Notes under the pieces: generated by a model
Told to the model about the DNA's origin: nothing
Seen by the model: the letters and a program-made list of their open reading frames with translations, nothing else
Databases searched by the model: none
NCBI GenBank assembly: GCA_025360645.1
Contig: JANYBT010000001.1
Span: 1-47,543 of the forward strand
DNA from: Acidobacteriaceae bacterium
Lineage (GTDB): Bacteria > Acidobacteriota > Terriglobia > Terriglobales > Acidobacteriaceae
Length of the DNA: 47,543 bases
Direction: 5' to 3'
Part shown: in pieces, positions 12,937 to 21,893 of the stretch
Layout of the letters: each line of letters opens with the position of its first letter
Position numbering within the stretch: position 1 is the stretch's first letter
Position numbers and translations under genes: made by a program

Positions 12937-14988
12937 TTACTGCTTTTCTTCTTTCGCTAGTTTCATCTTGGCGGATTCCAGTTGCTTCTGCACTCGCGCC
13001 ACGTCGCCGGGGTCCACATCCGCGGCGGTAGTGCGGTTCCACTCTCTGAGGGCGCGCTCCCAGTGCACGGCGGCCAGCTTCAGGCGTCCGGTCTTCTGGT
13101 ACAGATCTCCCAGGTGGTCCTGCACGGTGGGATCGGTCGCGATGCGCTGCGAGGCTTTGAGCAGGTTCTCTTCCGCCTGATCAAATTTGCCCAGCTTGAA
13201 GTAGGCCCAGCCAAGCGAGTCGAGATAGGCGCCGTTGGCGGGATCCAGATTGATGGCCTTCTTGATCAATGCCAAGGCCTCATCCAGCTTCACGCCACGG
13301 TCGGCCAGCATGTAGCCGAGGTAGTTGAGGGTCATGCCGTTTTCCGGATCGCTGACCAGCACTTTGCGAAATTGTTCCTCGGCAAGGTCGTATTTTTTCT
13401 GGCGCTCGTAGATCGATCCACGCAGGAACGGGATGTACTGCTTGTCCTCGGGAGTGGTGGAAAGTTTCTCGGCCTGGCTGAGGGCCTCGTCGGCCTCCGG
13501 GAAGCGGCGCAGGCGGGTGTTCATCTGGGCCAGTGTGACATAGACCTTGCGGTCTTCCGTAGTTCCGTTGAGCATGGTGCGAACGTCCTTCAGGGCCTGG
13601 TCGGCTTCGCCTTGATCGGCCAACTGGGCGGCGAGCGCCAAGCGCAATTCGCGGTTGTTGGGAAGCTTAAGCAGAGCTTCTTTGGCGGTGCTGGTCGCGT
13701 TCTGCCAGTCTTTGGCTTCGCGATAGGTGTCAATTAGTTGCTGGTAGCCGCGCACCGCGTTGTCATCGCCTAGCGCGATGAGGCGGCGGAAAGTTTCGAC
13801 CGCCAGTTTGGTGTTGCCAGCGTCGCGGTAAATGGTTCCGAGGCGCTCCAGGAACACGGCGCGATTGCCAATTTCCGCCGGAGTGTAGGTGGCTTTCTCG
13901 CCCTTCTTGAGCAAATCCTGCAGCGCCTGCTCCGCCTCGTTGTAGCGCCCCAGGGACTGGTACACCGATGCCAGGTTGTAGGGCACCTCGATGGATTCGG
14001 GAACCATCTCCTGCGCCTTCTTTAGATTTTCTAACGCCAGCTCAAACTGGCCCTGGCGACGATAGATTTCGGCCAGGCGCAGAAGAGTCTGGGCATCTTC
14101 GGGGTTGGCGTCGGCGACGATCTTATATTGCTCAAGGGCGGCGGCGGTTTGGCCGTCATTCAGCAAGTTCTGGGCCAGGCCGCGAACCGCGTCCAGGTTG
14201 TCACTGTCGAGGTCGGTCGAGTGTCTGTAGGCTTCGATGGCCTTCTTGTACTGCTTTTGCTGCTCGTACGTGTATCCCAGGACAGCGTAAAGCTTGGTGG
14301 TGCGGGAGCCTTCGGGGATCGCATTCAAAGTCTCAAGCGCGCGCGCGCCATCGCCCTCCTCGTTGTAGAGCAGAGCGAGCGTGGTGACTGCTTCCTCCAA
14401 GGCGGGCTGCAATTTGACCGCGGTCTTGAACTGGTCTTCGGCCTTCTGCAGATCGTTATTCAGGCGGTAGAGGCGGCCCAGGAGGAGATGGTCCTCTACG
14501 CTGTCGGGCTGGAGTTGAGTAATTTGCTCAAACTGTTCGATGGCGAGTTTCAGAACGCTTTCGGAGCCCTTGCCGGAAGGGGCGTCGCCCAGGGAGCGGA
14601 GGTAGATGCGGCCGAGCAGGCGGCGGGCTTCCAGGTTAGTGGGGTCGCGCTTGATGATGTCCTGAGCTTCGACCACGGCGTCGCGGATGCGTCCGGTCTT
14701 GACGTACAGTTCGGCCAGTCCGGCGGTCAGGTATTGCGAAGAGGGGTCGGCTTCGATGGCCAGGCGGTATTCCTTGATCGCTTTTTCCGCGGCACCTGCA
14801 TCGCCATAAACCGCAGCCTGCTCTTCGTACACGTGGGCCAAAGCGGAGTGATAGTAGGCGGAAGCGCGATCGGGAGCGGAGGTGGGCTCGGGCTTGGCAG
14901 ACGGAGTGGCGGGAGTTTGCGCAATCTGCGCGGCGGCCCAGGGTCCGACAAGAGAAGCGAGTAAAAGAAGGCGAAGGATTCTGGTCAT
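12937..14988 (-). CDS. Secreted tetratricopeptide-repeat (TPR) protein
   Basis: 683 residues. Signal peptide at 1-21 (RILRLLLLASLVGPWAAAQ), then a Pro/Ala/Ser-rich linker, then at least 14 TPR-like units of 34 residues from about residue 45 to the end. Clear examples are A-x-x-Y-x-x-S-L-D-x-D units such as AIEAYRHSTDLDSDNLDAV, LGYMLADRGVKLDEALALIKKAINLDP and LGWAYFKLGKFDQAEENLLKAS. TPRs scaffold protein-protein contacts; no catalytic domain is seen. The protein is probably periplasmic, in assembly or envelope work. It lies 150 bases upstream of the peroxiredoxin-like gene on the same strand, separated by a stem-loop. Confidence 0.92.
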   Translation of the reverse strand: MTRILRLLLLASLVGPWAAAQIAQTPATPSAKPEPTSAPDRASAYYHSALAHVYEEQAAVYGDAGAAEKAIKEYRLAIEADPSSQYLTAGLAELYVKTGRIRDAVVEAQDIIKRDPTNLEARRLLGRIYLRSLGDAPSGKGSESVLKLAIEQFEQITQLQPDSVEDHLLLGRLYRLNNDLQKAEDQFKTAVKLQPALEEAVTTLALLYNEEGDGARALETLNAIPEGSRTTKLYAVLGYTYEQQKQYKKAIEAYRHSTDLDSDNLDAVRGLAQNLLNDGQTAAALEQYKIVADANPEDAQTLLRLAEIYRRQGQFELALENLKKAQEMVPESIEVPYNLASVYQSLGRYNEAEQALQDLLKKGEKATYTPAEIGNRAVFLERLGTIYRDAGNTKLAVETFRRLIALGDDNAVRGYQQLIDTYREAKDWQNATSTAKEALLKLPNNRELRLALAAQLADQGEADQALKDVRTMLNGTTEDRKVYVTLAQMNTRLRRFPEADEALSQAEKLSTTPEDKQYIPFLRGSIYERQKKYDLAEEQFRKVLVSDPENGMTLNYLGYMLADRGVKLDEALALIKKAINLDPANGAYLDSLGWAYFKLGKFDQAEENLLKASQRIATDPTVQDHLGDLYQKTGRLKLAAVHWERALREWNRTTAADVDPGDVARVQKQLESAKMKLAKEEKQ

Positions 14989-15154
14989 GAAAAATCTACT
15001 GAGCTCCCAACTTCATAGCCATTGGATGCGAAAACCGCATGGATGACTACTGTAATTATTCTAACGCCAAAGCAGCGGGGATGACGGCTTTCGGAGCCGG
15101 GCGGAGGCTTGTGGGGCAAGAGCCTGCGTTTCAGAGCTCAGGGCTGGTTTCATC

Positions 15155-15247
15155 AATGGACTCGCGCAGGACTCGGACCACGAGGGCTAAAAAGCCCGAC
15201 ACTTTTCGCGGGCTTCGGGCGGCACGGCTGAAGCCGTGCCCTTCCAC
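15155..15247. repeat. Dispersed palindromic element, copy A
   Basis: It starts AATGGACTCGCG and ends CCCTTCCAC. It holds a weak stem GGGCT-AAAA-AGCCC and a perfect stem GGCACGGC/GCCGTGCC (15221-15240) with loop TGAA. A second copy at 18424-18517 has the same ends and layout but GGCATGGC/GCCATGCC stems, so the paired bases changed together. Confidence 0.8.
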
Positions 15248-15250
15248 CAG

Positions 15251-15310
15251 ACCATTTATCACGAGACCATTCATCACAAGACCCATTCATCACACAACCA
15301 TTCATGAAAC
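15251..15310. repeat. Short tandem repeat ACCATTCATCACAAG
   Basis: Four imperfect units of 15-16 bases (ACCATTTATCACGAG, ACCATTCATCACAAG, ACCCATTCATCACAC, AACCATTCATGAAAC) directly follow the dispersed palindromic element. Confidence 0.75.
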
Positions 15311-15369
15311 CACTTCCAGTGCCGTGTGACTAAAATTAGCTTCCTCCCATTTCCTTAGTGGCGGGAGTC

Positions 15370-16920
15370 TTAGTGGCGGAAATGGCGGATGCCGGTGAAA
15401 ATCATGGCCAGGCCCAAGCGGTCGGCGGCCTCGATGACCTCGGCATCGCGGACCGAGCCGCCCGGCTGAATAATTGCGGTGGCGCCCGCCTTGGCGATTT
15501 CCTCCACTCCGTCAGGGAAAGGGAAGAAGGCGTCCGACGCGGCTACCGTGCCCTTCAGCGGCAGCTGGGCCTTCATGGCGCCGATCTTGCAGGAATCGAC
15601 GCGGCTCATCTGTCCTGCGCCGACCCCGACGCTCTGCCCATCGCGGGCATAGAGAATGGCGTTCGACTTCACGTGCTTGCAGATTTTCCAGGCAAATAGC
15701 AGGGCGCGCTTTTCCTCGGGAGTCGGAGGGCGCTTGCTGACGACTTTCAAATCGGATTCACTGAGTTTGGCGAGGTCGGCATCTTGCACCAGGGTGCCGC
15801 CGGAAATATTCTTGAGCACCCACTTCTGCTCGCCGGCGGGGACTTCGACCAGGCGGAGATTTTTTTTCGCGGCAAACGCGGCCTTGGCGCCTTCGTCAAA
15901 GGCGGGGGCGGCGATGACTTCCAGAAACAGCTTGGCCATTTCTTCCGCCGCTGCGGCATCGATAGGGCGGTTGACGCCGATGACTCCGCCGAATGCGGAC
16001 ACGGGATCGCACTGCAAGGCTTTCTGGTACGCCTCCAGCAAGGTTTTGCCGGTAGCGGTGCCGCACGGGTTGGTGTGCTTGATGATGGCGACCACCGGCT
16101 CGTCGAATTCCTGAGCCAGGTCCCAGGCGGCTTGCAGGTCCACGATGTTGTTGTAGGAAAGCTCTTTACCCTGGAGCTGGCGCGCGTTGGCAACTCCCTG
16201 GCCGGAGCCGTCGGAGTACATGGCGGCTTTCTGGTGAGGGTTCTCGCCATAGCGGAGGTCCATCACTTTATTGAAATGCAGGCGCAGAGTGGAGGGAAAT
16301 CCGAGGGCGGGTTCGATCTGGAAGCTGGCGGGAATGGTTTCGAGAGTGGAAGCGATGGCGGAATCGTAGGCGGCAGTGGTGGCAAAGGCCTTTTGCGCCA
16401 GCTTCCACTTGGTTTCGAGGGAGAGCTCGCCGCCTGACTTGGACATTTCTTCAGCGAGGGCGGGGTAGTCGGCGGGGGAAGTGACGACCGCGACATCCTG
16501 AAAATTCTTGGCGGCAGAGCGGATCATGGAAGGGCCGCCGATATCGATGTTCTCGATAATTTCCTCGAAATGCACTCCGGGCTTGGCGGCGGTCTTTTGG
16601 AAAGCGTAAAGGTTCACCACGACCATATCGACGGGCAGAATGCCATGCTCGGCGACGGCGGCGCGATGGGAAGGGTTGTCGCGGCGGTGAAGAATTCCTC
16701 CATGCACCTTGGGGTGGAGAGTTTTGACCCGGCCGTCGAGCATTTCGGGGAAGCCGGTGAGGTCGGAAATGTCTTGCACGGAGATCCCGGATGCGCGCAG
16801 CAGCTTGGCGGTGCCGCCAGTGGAAATGAGTTCGACGTGAAGGGCAGCGAGTTGGCGGGCAAACTCGACCAGTCCGGTCTTGTCAGTGACGGTGAGGATG
16901 GCGCGTTGAATGTTCGACAT
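15370..16920 (-). CDS. purH: Bifunctional AICAR formyltransferase / IMP cyclohydrolase
   Basis: Catalyses the last two steps of IMP synthesis. 516 residues, the family norm. The N-terminal IMP cyclohydrolase (MGS-like) domain has [44 protein letters not shown] and [16 protein letters not shown]. The C-terminal AICAR transformylase has [53 protein letters not shown] and the terminal [12 protein letters not shown] 16920 is used; an ATG six codons upstream adds nothing conserved. It stands apart from purM and purN, which are 30 kb away. Confidence 0.97.
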   Translation of the reverse strand: MSNIQRAILTVTDKTGLVEFARQLAALHVELISTGGTAKLLRASGISVQDISDLTGFPEMLDGRVKTLHPKVHGGILHRRDNPSHRAAVAEHGILPVDMVVVNLYAFQKTAAKPGVHFEEIIENIDIGGPSMIRSAAKNFQDVAVVTSPADYPALAEEMSKSGGELSLETKWKLAQKAFATTAAYDSAIASTLETIPASFQIEPALGFPSTLRLHFNKVMDLRYGENPHQKAAMYSDGSGQGVANARQLQGKELSYNNIVDLQAAWDLAQEFDEPVVAIIKHTNPCGTATGKTLLEAYQKALQCDPVSAFGGVIGVNRPIDAAAAEEMAKLFLEVIAAPAFDEGAKAAFAAKKNLRLVEVPAGEQKWVLKNISGGTLVQDADLAKLSESDLKVVSKRPPTPEEKRALLFAWKICKHVKSNAILYARDGQSVGVGAGQMSRVDSCKIGAMKAQLPLKGTVAASDAFFPFPDGVEEIAKAGATAIIQPGGSVRDAEVIEAADRLGLAMIFTGIRHFRH

Positions 16921-17050
16921 GAAAGGCCTCGGTAGCAAGGATGAAGGCGAAATTCTAGCAGGAAGCGCATGGGGAAGGAGTGACGGACGTCACGCGAGCA
17001 AGGCAAGCGCTGACGGGAGAGTGCCCGCTGAGGCCGACGACGCAGCGCAG

Positions 17051-17398
17051 CTACTTGCTGCTGCCGGAGGCCATCTTCTTGATCATGGCGAGGATGAGCT
17101 TGCGGTCGCTGTCGTTGAGATTGGTGGAGTAACGGCGAATGCTGCTAAGGAAGCGGATCTCGTCTTCGGAAAGTTGAGGCAGCCCCTTGGCGCCATTGCT
17201 ATGGCCGTCGGCGAAGAACTGGGCCAGCGGCATATCCAGAGCGCCGGCAATCTTGGCCAGGGTGTCGAGCGAGGGAATGGTGTGGCCGTTCTCAACCCGC
17301 GACAGATAGCAGCGCAGCAAGCCGGTGCGCTTTTCGATGTCGCCTTGCGACATGCCTTTCTGCAGACGGAAGTTGCGGATGGTTTCGCCTATGTTCAT
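17051..17398 (-). CDS. XRE-family helix-turn-helix transcriptional regulator
   Basis: 115 residues. The N-terminal Cro/CI-type HTH (residues 1-62) is IGETIRNFRLQKGMSQGDIEKRTGLLRCYLSRVENGHTIPSLDTLAKIAGALDMPL, with a textbook recognition helix. A C-terminal helical tail (LSEDEIRFLSSIRRYSTNLNDSDRKLILAMIKKMA) probably dimerises; the shape is typical of small acidobacterial regulators. No effector domain. It is preceded by a recognisable promoter. Target genes are unknown; neighbours on both sides are housekeeping-type genes on the same strand. Confidence 0.88.
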   Translation of the reverse strand: MNIGETIRNFRLQKGMSQGDIEKRTGLLRCYLSRVENGHTIPSLDTLAKIAGALDMPLAQFFADGHSNGAKGLPQLSEDEIRFLSSIRRYSTNLNDSDRKLILAMIKKMASGSSK

Positions 17399-17437
17399 AA
17401 GTACGAAGTCGGCTCAGGGCCCAATGGAAGATGTGGC

Positions 17438-17466
17438 ATCGTAACCATAGCGGCTAAGTCTGGCAA
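17438..17466 (-). promoter_or_regulatory. Putative sigma-70 promoter of the XRE regulator
   Basis: On the minus strand, TTGCCA (-35, 17461-17466) and TACGAT (-10, 17438-17443) have a 17-base spacer, about 40 bases upstream of the regulator's ATG. Match to consensus is 5/6 and 4/6. Confidence 0.4.
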
Positions 17467-17573
17467 GCGAAAAATTTTCGGTGTACTTACGCTCGAGGCA
17501 GTTCTCTACTTGACAACGGGGCGAAGCGGTGAATCGGCAGCAGCCGGCTCGCACCGCGTCACGGAAGTTTCCG

Positions 17574-18314
17574 TTATTGTTTCAAGTTTTCGGCGAAGAA
17601 CGATTGGGTGCGTTTGGCGGCATCGTCGGCATCGGTAGCACGGTAACCCGCTTTATTGTTGGGGTTTTCGAAGGCATGTCCGGCGTCGGGATAGATTTTG
17701 ATTTCCACTTTGTTGCCCTGCTGCTTCAGGGCTTGCTCAAACTTCTTCACGTCTTCCACCGGGATGCCCTGATCCTGGCCGCCAAAAATGCCCAGCAGCG
17801 GGGCCTTGATCTTCTTCAGGGCAGCGGGATCGGTGGCGAGATGACCGTAGTTCATCACCACCGCGCGGAGGGAGGGATCGTTGAGCGCGAGGTCGAGGGA
17901 GTAGCCGCCGCCCATGCACCATCCAATGGAACCGATGCGGTCGGGGCGAACGGTGGGCTGCGACTTGAGGAAAGCGACGGCAGCCAGCAGGTCACGAGTG
18001 GCGCGGTCCTCGGGCAGTCCGCGCATCAGTTCGTGGGCGACGTCCGGCGTGGTGGCGACTTTGCCGCGATAGAGATCGATGGCGAGCGTCACGTAACCTT
18101 GCTCGGCAAGCTTGGAAGCCTGCTCCTTCACCCAATCGTTGAGTCCCCACCATTCGTGAATCACCACGATGGCGGGAAAGGGGCCGTTGCCGGCGGGCGA
18201 GTAGAGAATGCCGCTCACGGTATCGGGGCCGGATTTGTAGGAGACGGGTTTGGAGTCGGCAGCGAAAGCGGTGGTGGCGACAACCAGGACCAGCGAGAGG
18301 AGGAGGGATTTCAT
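17574..18314 (-). CDS. Secreted dienelactone hydrolase family protein
   Basis: 246 residues with a signal peptide (MKSLLLSLVLVVATTAFA, cut after FAA or FA) and an alpha/beta-hydrolase DLH domain. The catalytic triad is visible as Cys133 in GWCMGG, Asp181 in GGQDQGIP and His213 in DAGHAFENP; Glu54 in IHEWWGL is the accessory residue. The substrate is probably an ester or lactone, not deducible here. ATG 18314 is preferred over the ATG two codons upstream because GGAG is 7 bases before it. A periplasmic location is inferred from the signal peptide. Confidence 0.9.
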   Translation of the reverse strand: MKSLLLSLVLVVATTAFAADSKPVSYKSGPDTVSGILYSPAGNGPFPAIVVIHEWWGLNDWVKEQASKLAEQGYVTLAIDLYRGKVATTPDVAHELMRGLPEDRATRDLLAAVAFLKSQPTVRPDRIGSIGWCMGGGYSLDLALNDPSLRAVVMNYGHLATDPAALKKIKAPLLGIFGGQDQGIPVEDVKKFEQALKQQGNKVEIKIYPDAGHAFENPNNKAGYRATDADDAAKRTQSFFAENLKQ

Positions 18315-18423
18315 AAGCATGCTCCGGAGCAGTGTCTAGCTTAACCCAAAGTTTGAAGCGGCGGGCAGAAGAAAGATCTTTAATCACAGAGGAGAAGGGG
18401 GTGAGCGAGAGCTGGGTTGCGTA

Positions 18424-18517
18424 AATGGACTCGCGTCGGAGTGGATCGCTGCCACCGGGGCTGAAGCCCGCAGTTTTCGCAGCGTCGAGCGGCATGGCTG
18501 AAGCCATGCCCTTCCAC
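18424..18517. repeat. Dispersed palindromic element, copy B
   Basis: The ends match copy A at 15155-15247 (AATGGACTCGCG ... CCCTTCCAC). The main stem is GGCATGGC/GCCATGCC (18491-18510) with loop TGAA. A smaller stem GGGCT-GA-AGCCC lies to its left. Confidence 0.8.
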
Positions 18518-18519
18518 AA

Positions 18520-18640
18520 CACTTTAACCACAGAGGGCACAGGGTAAAGCCAAACACTTTAACCACGGAGGACACGGGGGACACTGGGTAAAGCTGGGCA
18601 CTTTTAACCACGGCGGGCACAAGGGACACGGGGGCAAACT
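18520..18640. repeat. Tandem CACTTTAACCACRGAGG units
   Basis: Three imperfect units start at 18520, 18555 and 18599. Each has CACTTTAACCAC then a G-rich run (GGAGGACACGGGG or GGCGGGCACAAGGG), and the first two end GGGTAAAGC. A related TTAATCACAGAGG lies at about 18379. Function unknown. Confidence 0.75.
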
Positions 18641-18677
18641 TTTGACGATCGGGGGACGCTGTGGAATCTTCGGTGAG

Positions 18678-19421
18678 TTATCCCATCAACATGCCGCCGT
18701 TTACGTTGAGCACGTGACCGGTGATGTAGGAGGCTTCTTCGGAGCAGAGGAAAGCCACGGCGTTGGCTACGTCCTCGGGCGTGCCGGTGCGGCCCAGCGG
18801 AACCATCTTGAGCGCGGCTTGGCGGAATTCATCGGTGAAGCCGGCGGTCATGGCGGTTTCGATGAAGCCTGGGGAAACCGCGTTGCAAGTGATGTTACGC
18901 GACGCCACTTCGCGGGCCATCGCCATGGTGAGGCCGATCAAGCCGGCCTTGGAAGCAGCGTAATTGGCTTGTCCGGCCTGCCCCGTCTGCCCAAAAACGC
19001 TGGTGATGTTGATGATGCGTCCCCATCGCTGCTTGAGCATGGAGCCAATGACCTGCTGAATGGCGAGATAGGCGGAGGTGAGGTTGGTGTTGAGGACGGC
19101 ATCCCAATCGGCGCGTTTCATGCGCATCACGAGTTGGTCGCGCGTGATGCCCGCGTTGTTGACCAGGATGTCGATTTTGCCGAACTGGGAGATCGCGGCC
19201 TTGAAAGCGGTCTTGATCTGGGCTTCGTCGGAGACGTCCACGGGAAAGGCCGCGGCGGTGCCGCCGGTGGTGGCAATCTGGGCCACGAGCTGGTCAAGTT
19301 TTTCCCGATTGCGAGCGGCCAGTGCAACGGCTGCGCCCGAGGCAGCGAGTTTCAGGGCGCAGGCATGTCCGATGCCTTGCGAGGCGCCGGTGATCAAGGC
19401 AACGCGTCCAGCTAGGTTCAT
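18678..19421 (-). CDS. fabG: 3-oxoacyl-[acyl-carrier-protein] reductase
   Basis: A 247-residue classical short-chain dehydrogenase. The NADP-binding TGASQGIG is at 11-18, NNAG at 88-91, catalytic Ser141, Tyr154 and Lys158 (SVFGQTGQAGQANYAASKAG) with Asn113, and the C-terminal YITGHVLNVNGGMLMG is typical of FabG. It reduces 3-ketoacyl-ACP in fatty-acid elongation; other SDR substrates cannot be excluded because no other fab genes are nearby. The frame is open far upstream but that part is antisense to thyX. ATG 19421 has GGAG 7 bases upstream. Divergent from thyX with a 114-base gap. Confidence 0.92.
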   Translation of the reverse strand: MNLAGRVALITGASQGIGHACALKLAASGAAVALAARNREKLDQLVAQIATTGGTAAAFPVDVSDEAQIKTAFKAAISQFGKIDILVNNAGITRDQLVMRMKRADWDAVLNTNLTSAYLAIQQVIGSMLKQRWGRIINITSVFGQTGQAGQANYAASKAGLIGLTMAMAREVASRNITCNAVSPGFIETAMTAGFTDEFRQAALKMVPLGRTGTPEDVANAVAFLCSEEASYITGHVLNVNGGMLMG

Positions 19422-19535
19422 GGGGCTTCTCCGTTGGCAGGGAGGATTATAAACTCCTGTGTTGAGGCTCAATGCTCGGAATAGGTTTCCACATTGCGGA
19501 GCGGGAGAGGGGCAAGTAAGATTCCGGAAGTCCCC

Positions 19536-21146
19536 ATGCCTGACGACAAGAAGGCCGCTCCCATCTCCCCAAGTGCCACAGAAGCAGTGCCCGGGCCGTC
19601 CGCCGAAGTGTTCGCGGTTTATGGCGTGGAACCCGAAGTACAAGCCTATGCGATGGCGAAGTACTCGCGGTCGGTGCTGTCGATGAAGGAATCGCTGAAG
19701 GAAATCAGCCAGCAGAACGCGGAGAAGTTTCTCAACACGTTTTATTTTCAGTACGGGCACCGGTCGATTGCCGATCTGGCGCACATCGTGCTGGCGGTGG
19801 AGCGATTGTCGCTGCTGGCGGCGATCGCGGTGGTGGATGAGGACCGATGGGATGGCCAGGAACGCTCGACGCGCTACCAGGATTTCAAGAAGAGCGGATA
19901 CTTTACGCCGGAGTTCGGCGACGATGGGCAGGGGCGGGCGCTCTTCCAGAAGACGCTCTTCGAGAAGACGATCACTGAGCTGTTTGCTCATTACGAACAC
20001 GTTTCCGAGGGCATGGCCCAATATCTGATTGAAATCACGCCTCGGCCCAGCGAGATGAAGCCGGAAGCCTACGAGCGAACGCTGCGGGCGCGCGCCTTCG
20101 ACATTTCGCGCTACATGCTGCCGCTGGCCACCAACACATCGCTGGGCGAGATCGTGAACGCGCGCACACTGGAGAATCAGGTGGCACATTTGCTGTCGCA
20201 CCCGCACCGGGAAGTGCGGGAGTTGGCCGCGAAGATGAAGGCGGCGGCAATTTCGCCGGCGTACAACGTGAGGGCGGAGGCGATGCAGGCGTTGGTGGAG
20301 GCGATTCGCGCGGCGTCGCTGGAACTGGGAGAGCGGGCGGAGCGGGAACTGTTGCGGGAAGTGCGGGTGGCGCCGACGCTGGTGAAGTATGCGGATCCGA
20401 ATGTGTATGAACTGGAAACGCGGCGGGAATTGCGGCAGGCGGCGGCGGAGTTGATGAAGGGGGCGTCGATAGAGGCGTCGCCGGGAGTGGATTTGCTCGA
20501 CCATTCGCTGGACCATGAGCCGCTCGCAGTGGAACTAGCGACGACCCTGCTTTATCAGCATTGCCACTATTCCTACCGGCAACTGCGCGGGGCGGTGGAG
20601 GCCGCGGGCGAGGCGGCGCGGCAGGAAATCATCGACCTCGGTTTGCGCCATCGCGGGCGACACGACGAAATGCTGCGCGGGTTCCGCGTGGGACAACAAT
20701 TCCGCTTCGACATCCTGATGGATATTGGGGGATTCCGCGATATGCACCGGCACCGGCGTTGCGTGCAGATCATGCAGGACTTCACTACGGCGCATGGTTA
20801 CGACACGCCGGAGGAACTGGCGAAGGGCGGCGCGGGAGCGGAATATGAGACCGCGATGGAGAGCGCGCAGGCCGCAGTGAAACAACTGGCGCGATATCCG
20901 GGGGAGGAAGCCGAAGAGAATTCGCAGTACCTGATTCCGCTGGCGTTCCGCAAACGCACTCTGTTCAAGATGGATTTCGCCGAAGCCGTCTACATCTGCG
21001 AGTTGCGCACCGGGCCGGCGGGACACATGTCTTACCGGCGGGTGGCCTATGCGATGTACCAGGAAGTGGCGAAGAAGTATCCAGCACTGGCGAAGTATTT
21101 TCGGGTGCATGATGTGAATGAGCCGGTGGATTTGTTGAAGCGGTAG
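19536..21146 (+). CDS. thyX: Double-length FAD-dependent thymidylate synthase-like protein
   Basis: 536 residues, about twice the usual ThyX (220-250), with two ThyX-like halves. ThyX makes dTMP from dUMP using FAD and methylene-THF. The signature is RHR-x2-S-x-N-E-x-S-x-R. In the first half it aligns to residues 101-113 (DEDRWDGQERSTR), keeping E..S.R but not RHR. In the second half it aligns to 405-417 (RHRRCVQIMQDFT), keeping RHR only. Other ThyX-like parts are RARAFDISRYMLPLATNTS (first half) and LIPLAFRKR with ELRTGPAGHMSYR (second half). ATG 19536 has GGAAG 5 bases before it. No thyA is in the window. Whether it is catalytically competent is open. Confidence 0.85.
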   Translation: MPDDKKAAPISPSATEAVPGPSAEVFAVYGVEPEVQAYAMAKYSRSVLSMKESLKEISQQNAEKFLNTFYFQYGHRSIADLAHIVLAVERLSLLAAIAVVDEDRWDGQERSTRYQDFKKSGYFTPEFGDDGQGRALFQKTLFEKTITELFAHYEHVSEGMAQYLIEITPRPSEMKPEAYERTLRARAFDISRYMLPLATNTSLGEIVNARTLENQVAHLLSHPHREVRELAAKMKAAAISPAYNVRAEAMQALVEAIRAASLELGERAERELLREVRVAPTLVKYADPNVYELETRRELRQAAAELMKGASIEASPGVDLLDHSLDHEPLAVELATTLLYQHCHYSYRQLRGAVEAAGEAARQEIIDLGLRHRGRHDEMLRGFRVGQQFRFDILMDIGGFRDMHRHRRCVQIMQDFTTAHGYDTPEELAKGGAGAEYETAMESAQAAVKQLARYPGEEAEENSQYLIPLAFRKRTLFKMDFAEAVYICELRTGPAGHMSYRRVAYAMYQEVAKKYPALAKYFRVHDVNEPVDLLKR

Positions 21147-21152
21147 AGGGGC

Positions 21153-21887
21153 TTAAACGGACGGCTGCGCCAGCTTGGTGCCCAGCGGCATTTCATTCCA
21201 AATTCGACCTTCCAAGGTTCTGCCGTTTTTGGCTTTGAAGAATCCGCCCCACTGCTTGAAAAAGAATGGCACGCGAGCCTTGATGCAAATATCGCGAATT
21301 TCGGCTGCCCAATTGCCAGACATGACCCTCGCGCCTGGCCCCGATTCGCCTCCCACAATCACCCACTGAATCCCGGTGACATCGAGGGTAGGGAGTGGTC
21401 CCAAGAGCGGTTCCAACGAAAGGAACTTAACGGAGGCAGGGGTGTTGCGAAGGTGTTCGATGCGGTGCAAATAGGCATCGTTCTCTACGCTGACACCCAT
21501 CCAGATGTTAGCGCGCCAATCGAGTTGCGAACTCAGGGCCTGCAACCGGCTGGAGCGCTTGGTGAGAATTTGAAATCTGTGCCAATGAGCACGGGCCATC
21601 ACGTCAAAGACGCGGTGGATGTAGTCGAGAGGGACATCCTCATGAAAGAGATCGCTCATCGAGTTGACGAAAATTGTACGTGGCTTTTTCCACGAGAGCG
21701 GCAAATTCAAAGCGCCGGGCTGCAAAGTGACCTCGAAGCCGTTCTCATAGATTTTGCTGCCCATGGCGCGGAGCCGTTTGGCCATGCGCTCGGCGTAGCA
21801 ATGCTTGCAGCCGGGGCTGACTTTGCTGCAGCCCGTGACCGGGTTCCAGGTGGAGTCGGTCCATTCGATTGGTGAGGAGAGGGCCAT
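21153..21887 (-). CDS. Three-Cys-motif protein (DUF5131, phage Gp37/Gp68-like)
   Basis: 244 residues. The N-terminus [14 protein letters not shown]-x6-C-x2-C (Cys20, 27, 30, with [13 protein letters not shown]) is the hallmark of this radical-SAM-like family. Further markers are [56 protein letters not shown] and [10 protein letters not shown]. Found in phages, plasmids and genomic islands; the biochemical role is not established. It starts 6 bases after the TcmP-type gene, its usual partner, so the two form one transcription unit. Confidence 0.9.
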   Translation of the reverse strand: MALSSPIEWTDSTWNPVTGCSKVSPGCKHCYAERMAKRLRAMGSKIYENGFEVTLQPGALNLPLSWKKPRTIFVNSMSDLFHEDVPLDYIHRVFDVMARAHWHRFQILTKRSSRLQALSSQLDWRANIWMGVSVENDAYLHRIEHLRNTPASVKFLSLEPLLGPLPTLDVTGIQWVIVGGESGPGARVMSGNWAAEIRDICIKARVPFFFKQWGGFFKAKNGRTLEGRIWNEMPLGTKLAQPSV

Positions 21888-21893
21888 GAGGTG

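Larger units (their letters stand above)
14989..15369. other. Intergenic region between purH and the TPR gene with repeat elements
   Basis: About 380 bases with no supportable gene. It contains a 93-base dispersed element (15155-15247) with a hairpin and, directly after it, a short tandem array of CCATTCATCAC units. The TPR promoter should lie near 15000-15100; I could not define it. Confidence 0.5.
18315..18677. other. Repeat-filled spacer between fabG and the DLH gene
   Basis: About 360 bases with no gene. It contains copy B of the dispersed palindromic element (18424-18517) followed by three CACTTTAACCAC-headed units (18520-18640). The DLH promoter should be at its left end. Confidence 0.55.

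Noticed and set aside
14128-14964. 278-codon plus-strand frame opposite the TPR gene
   Set aside because: Antisense shadow; the TPR protein on the other strand is clear.
19422-20516. Long N-terminal extension of fabG
   Set aside because: Antisense to thyX; FabG is complete from ATG 19421 with a good ribosome-binding site.
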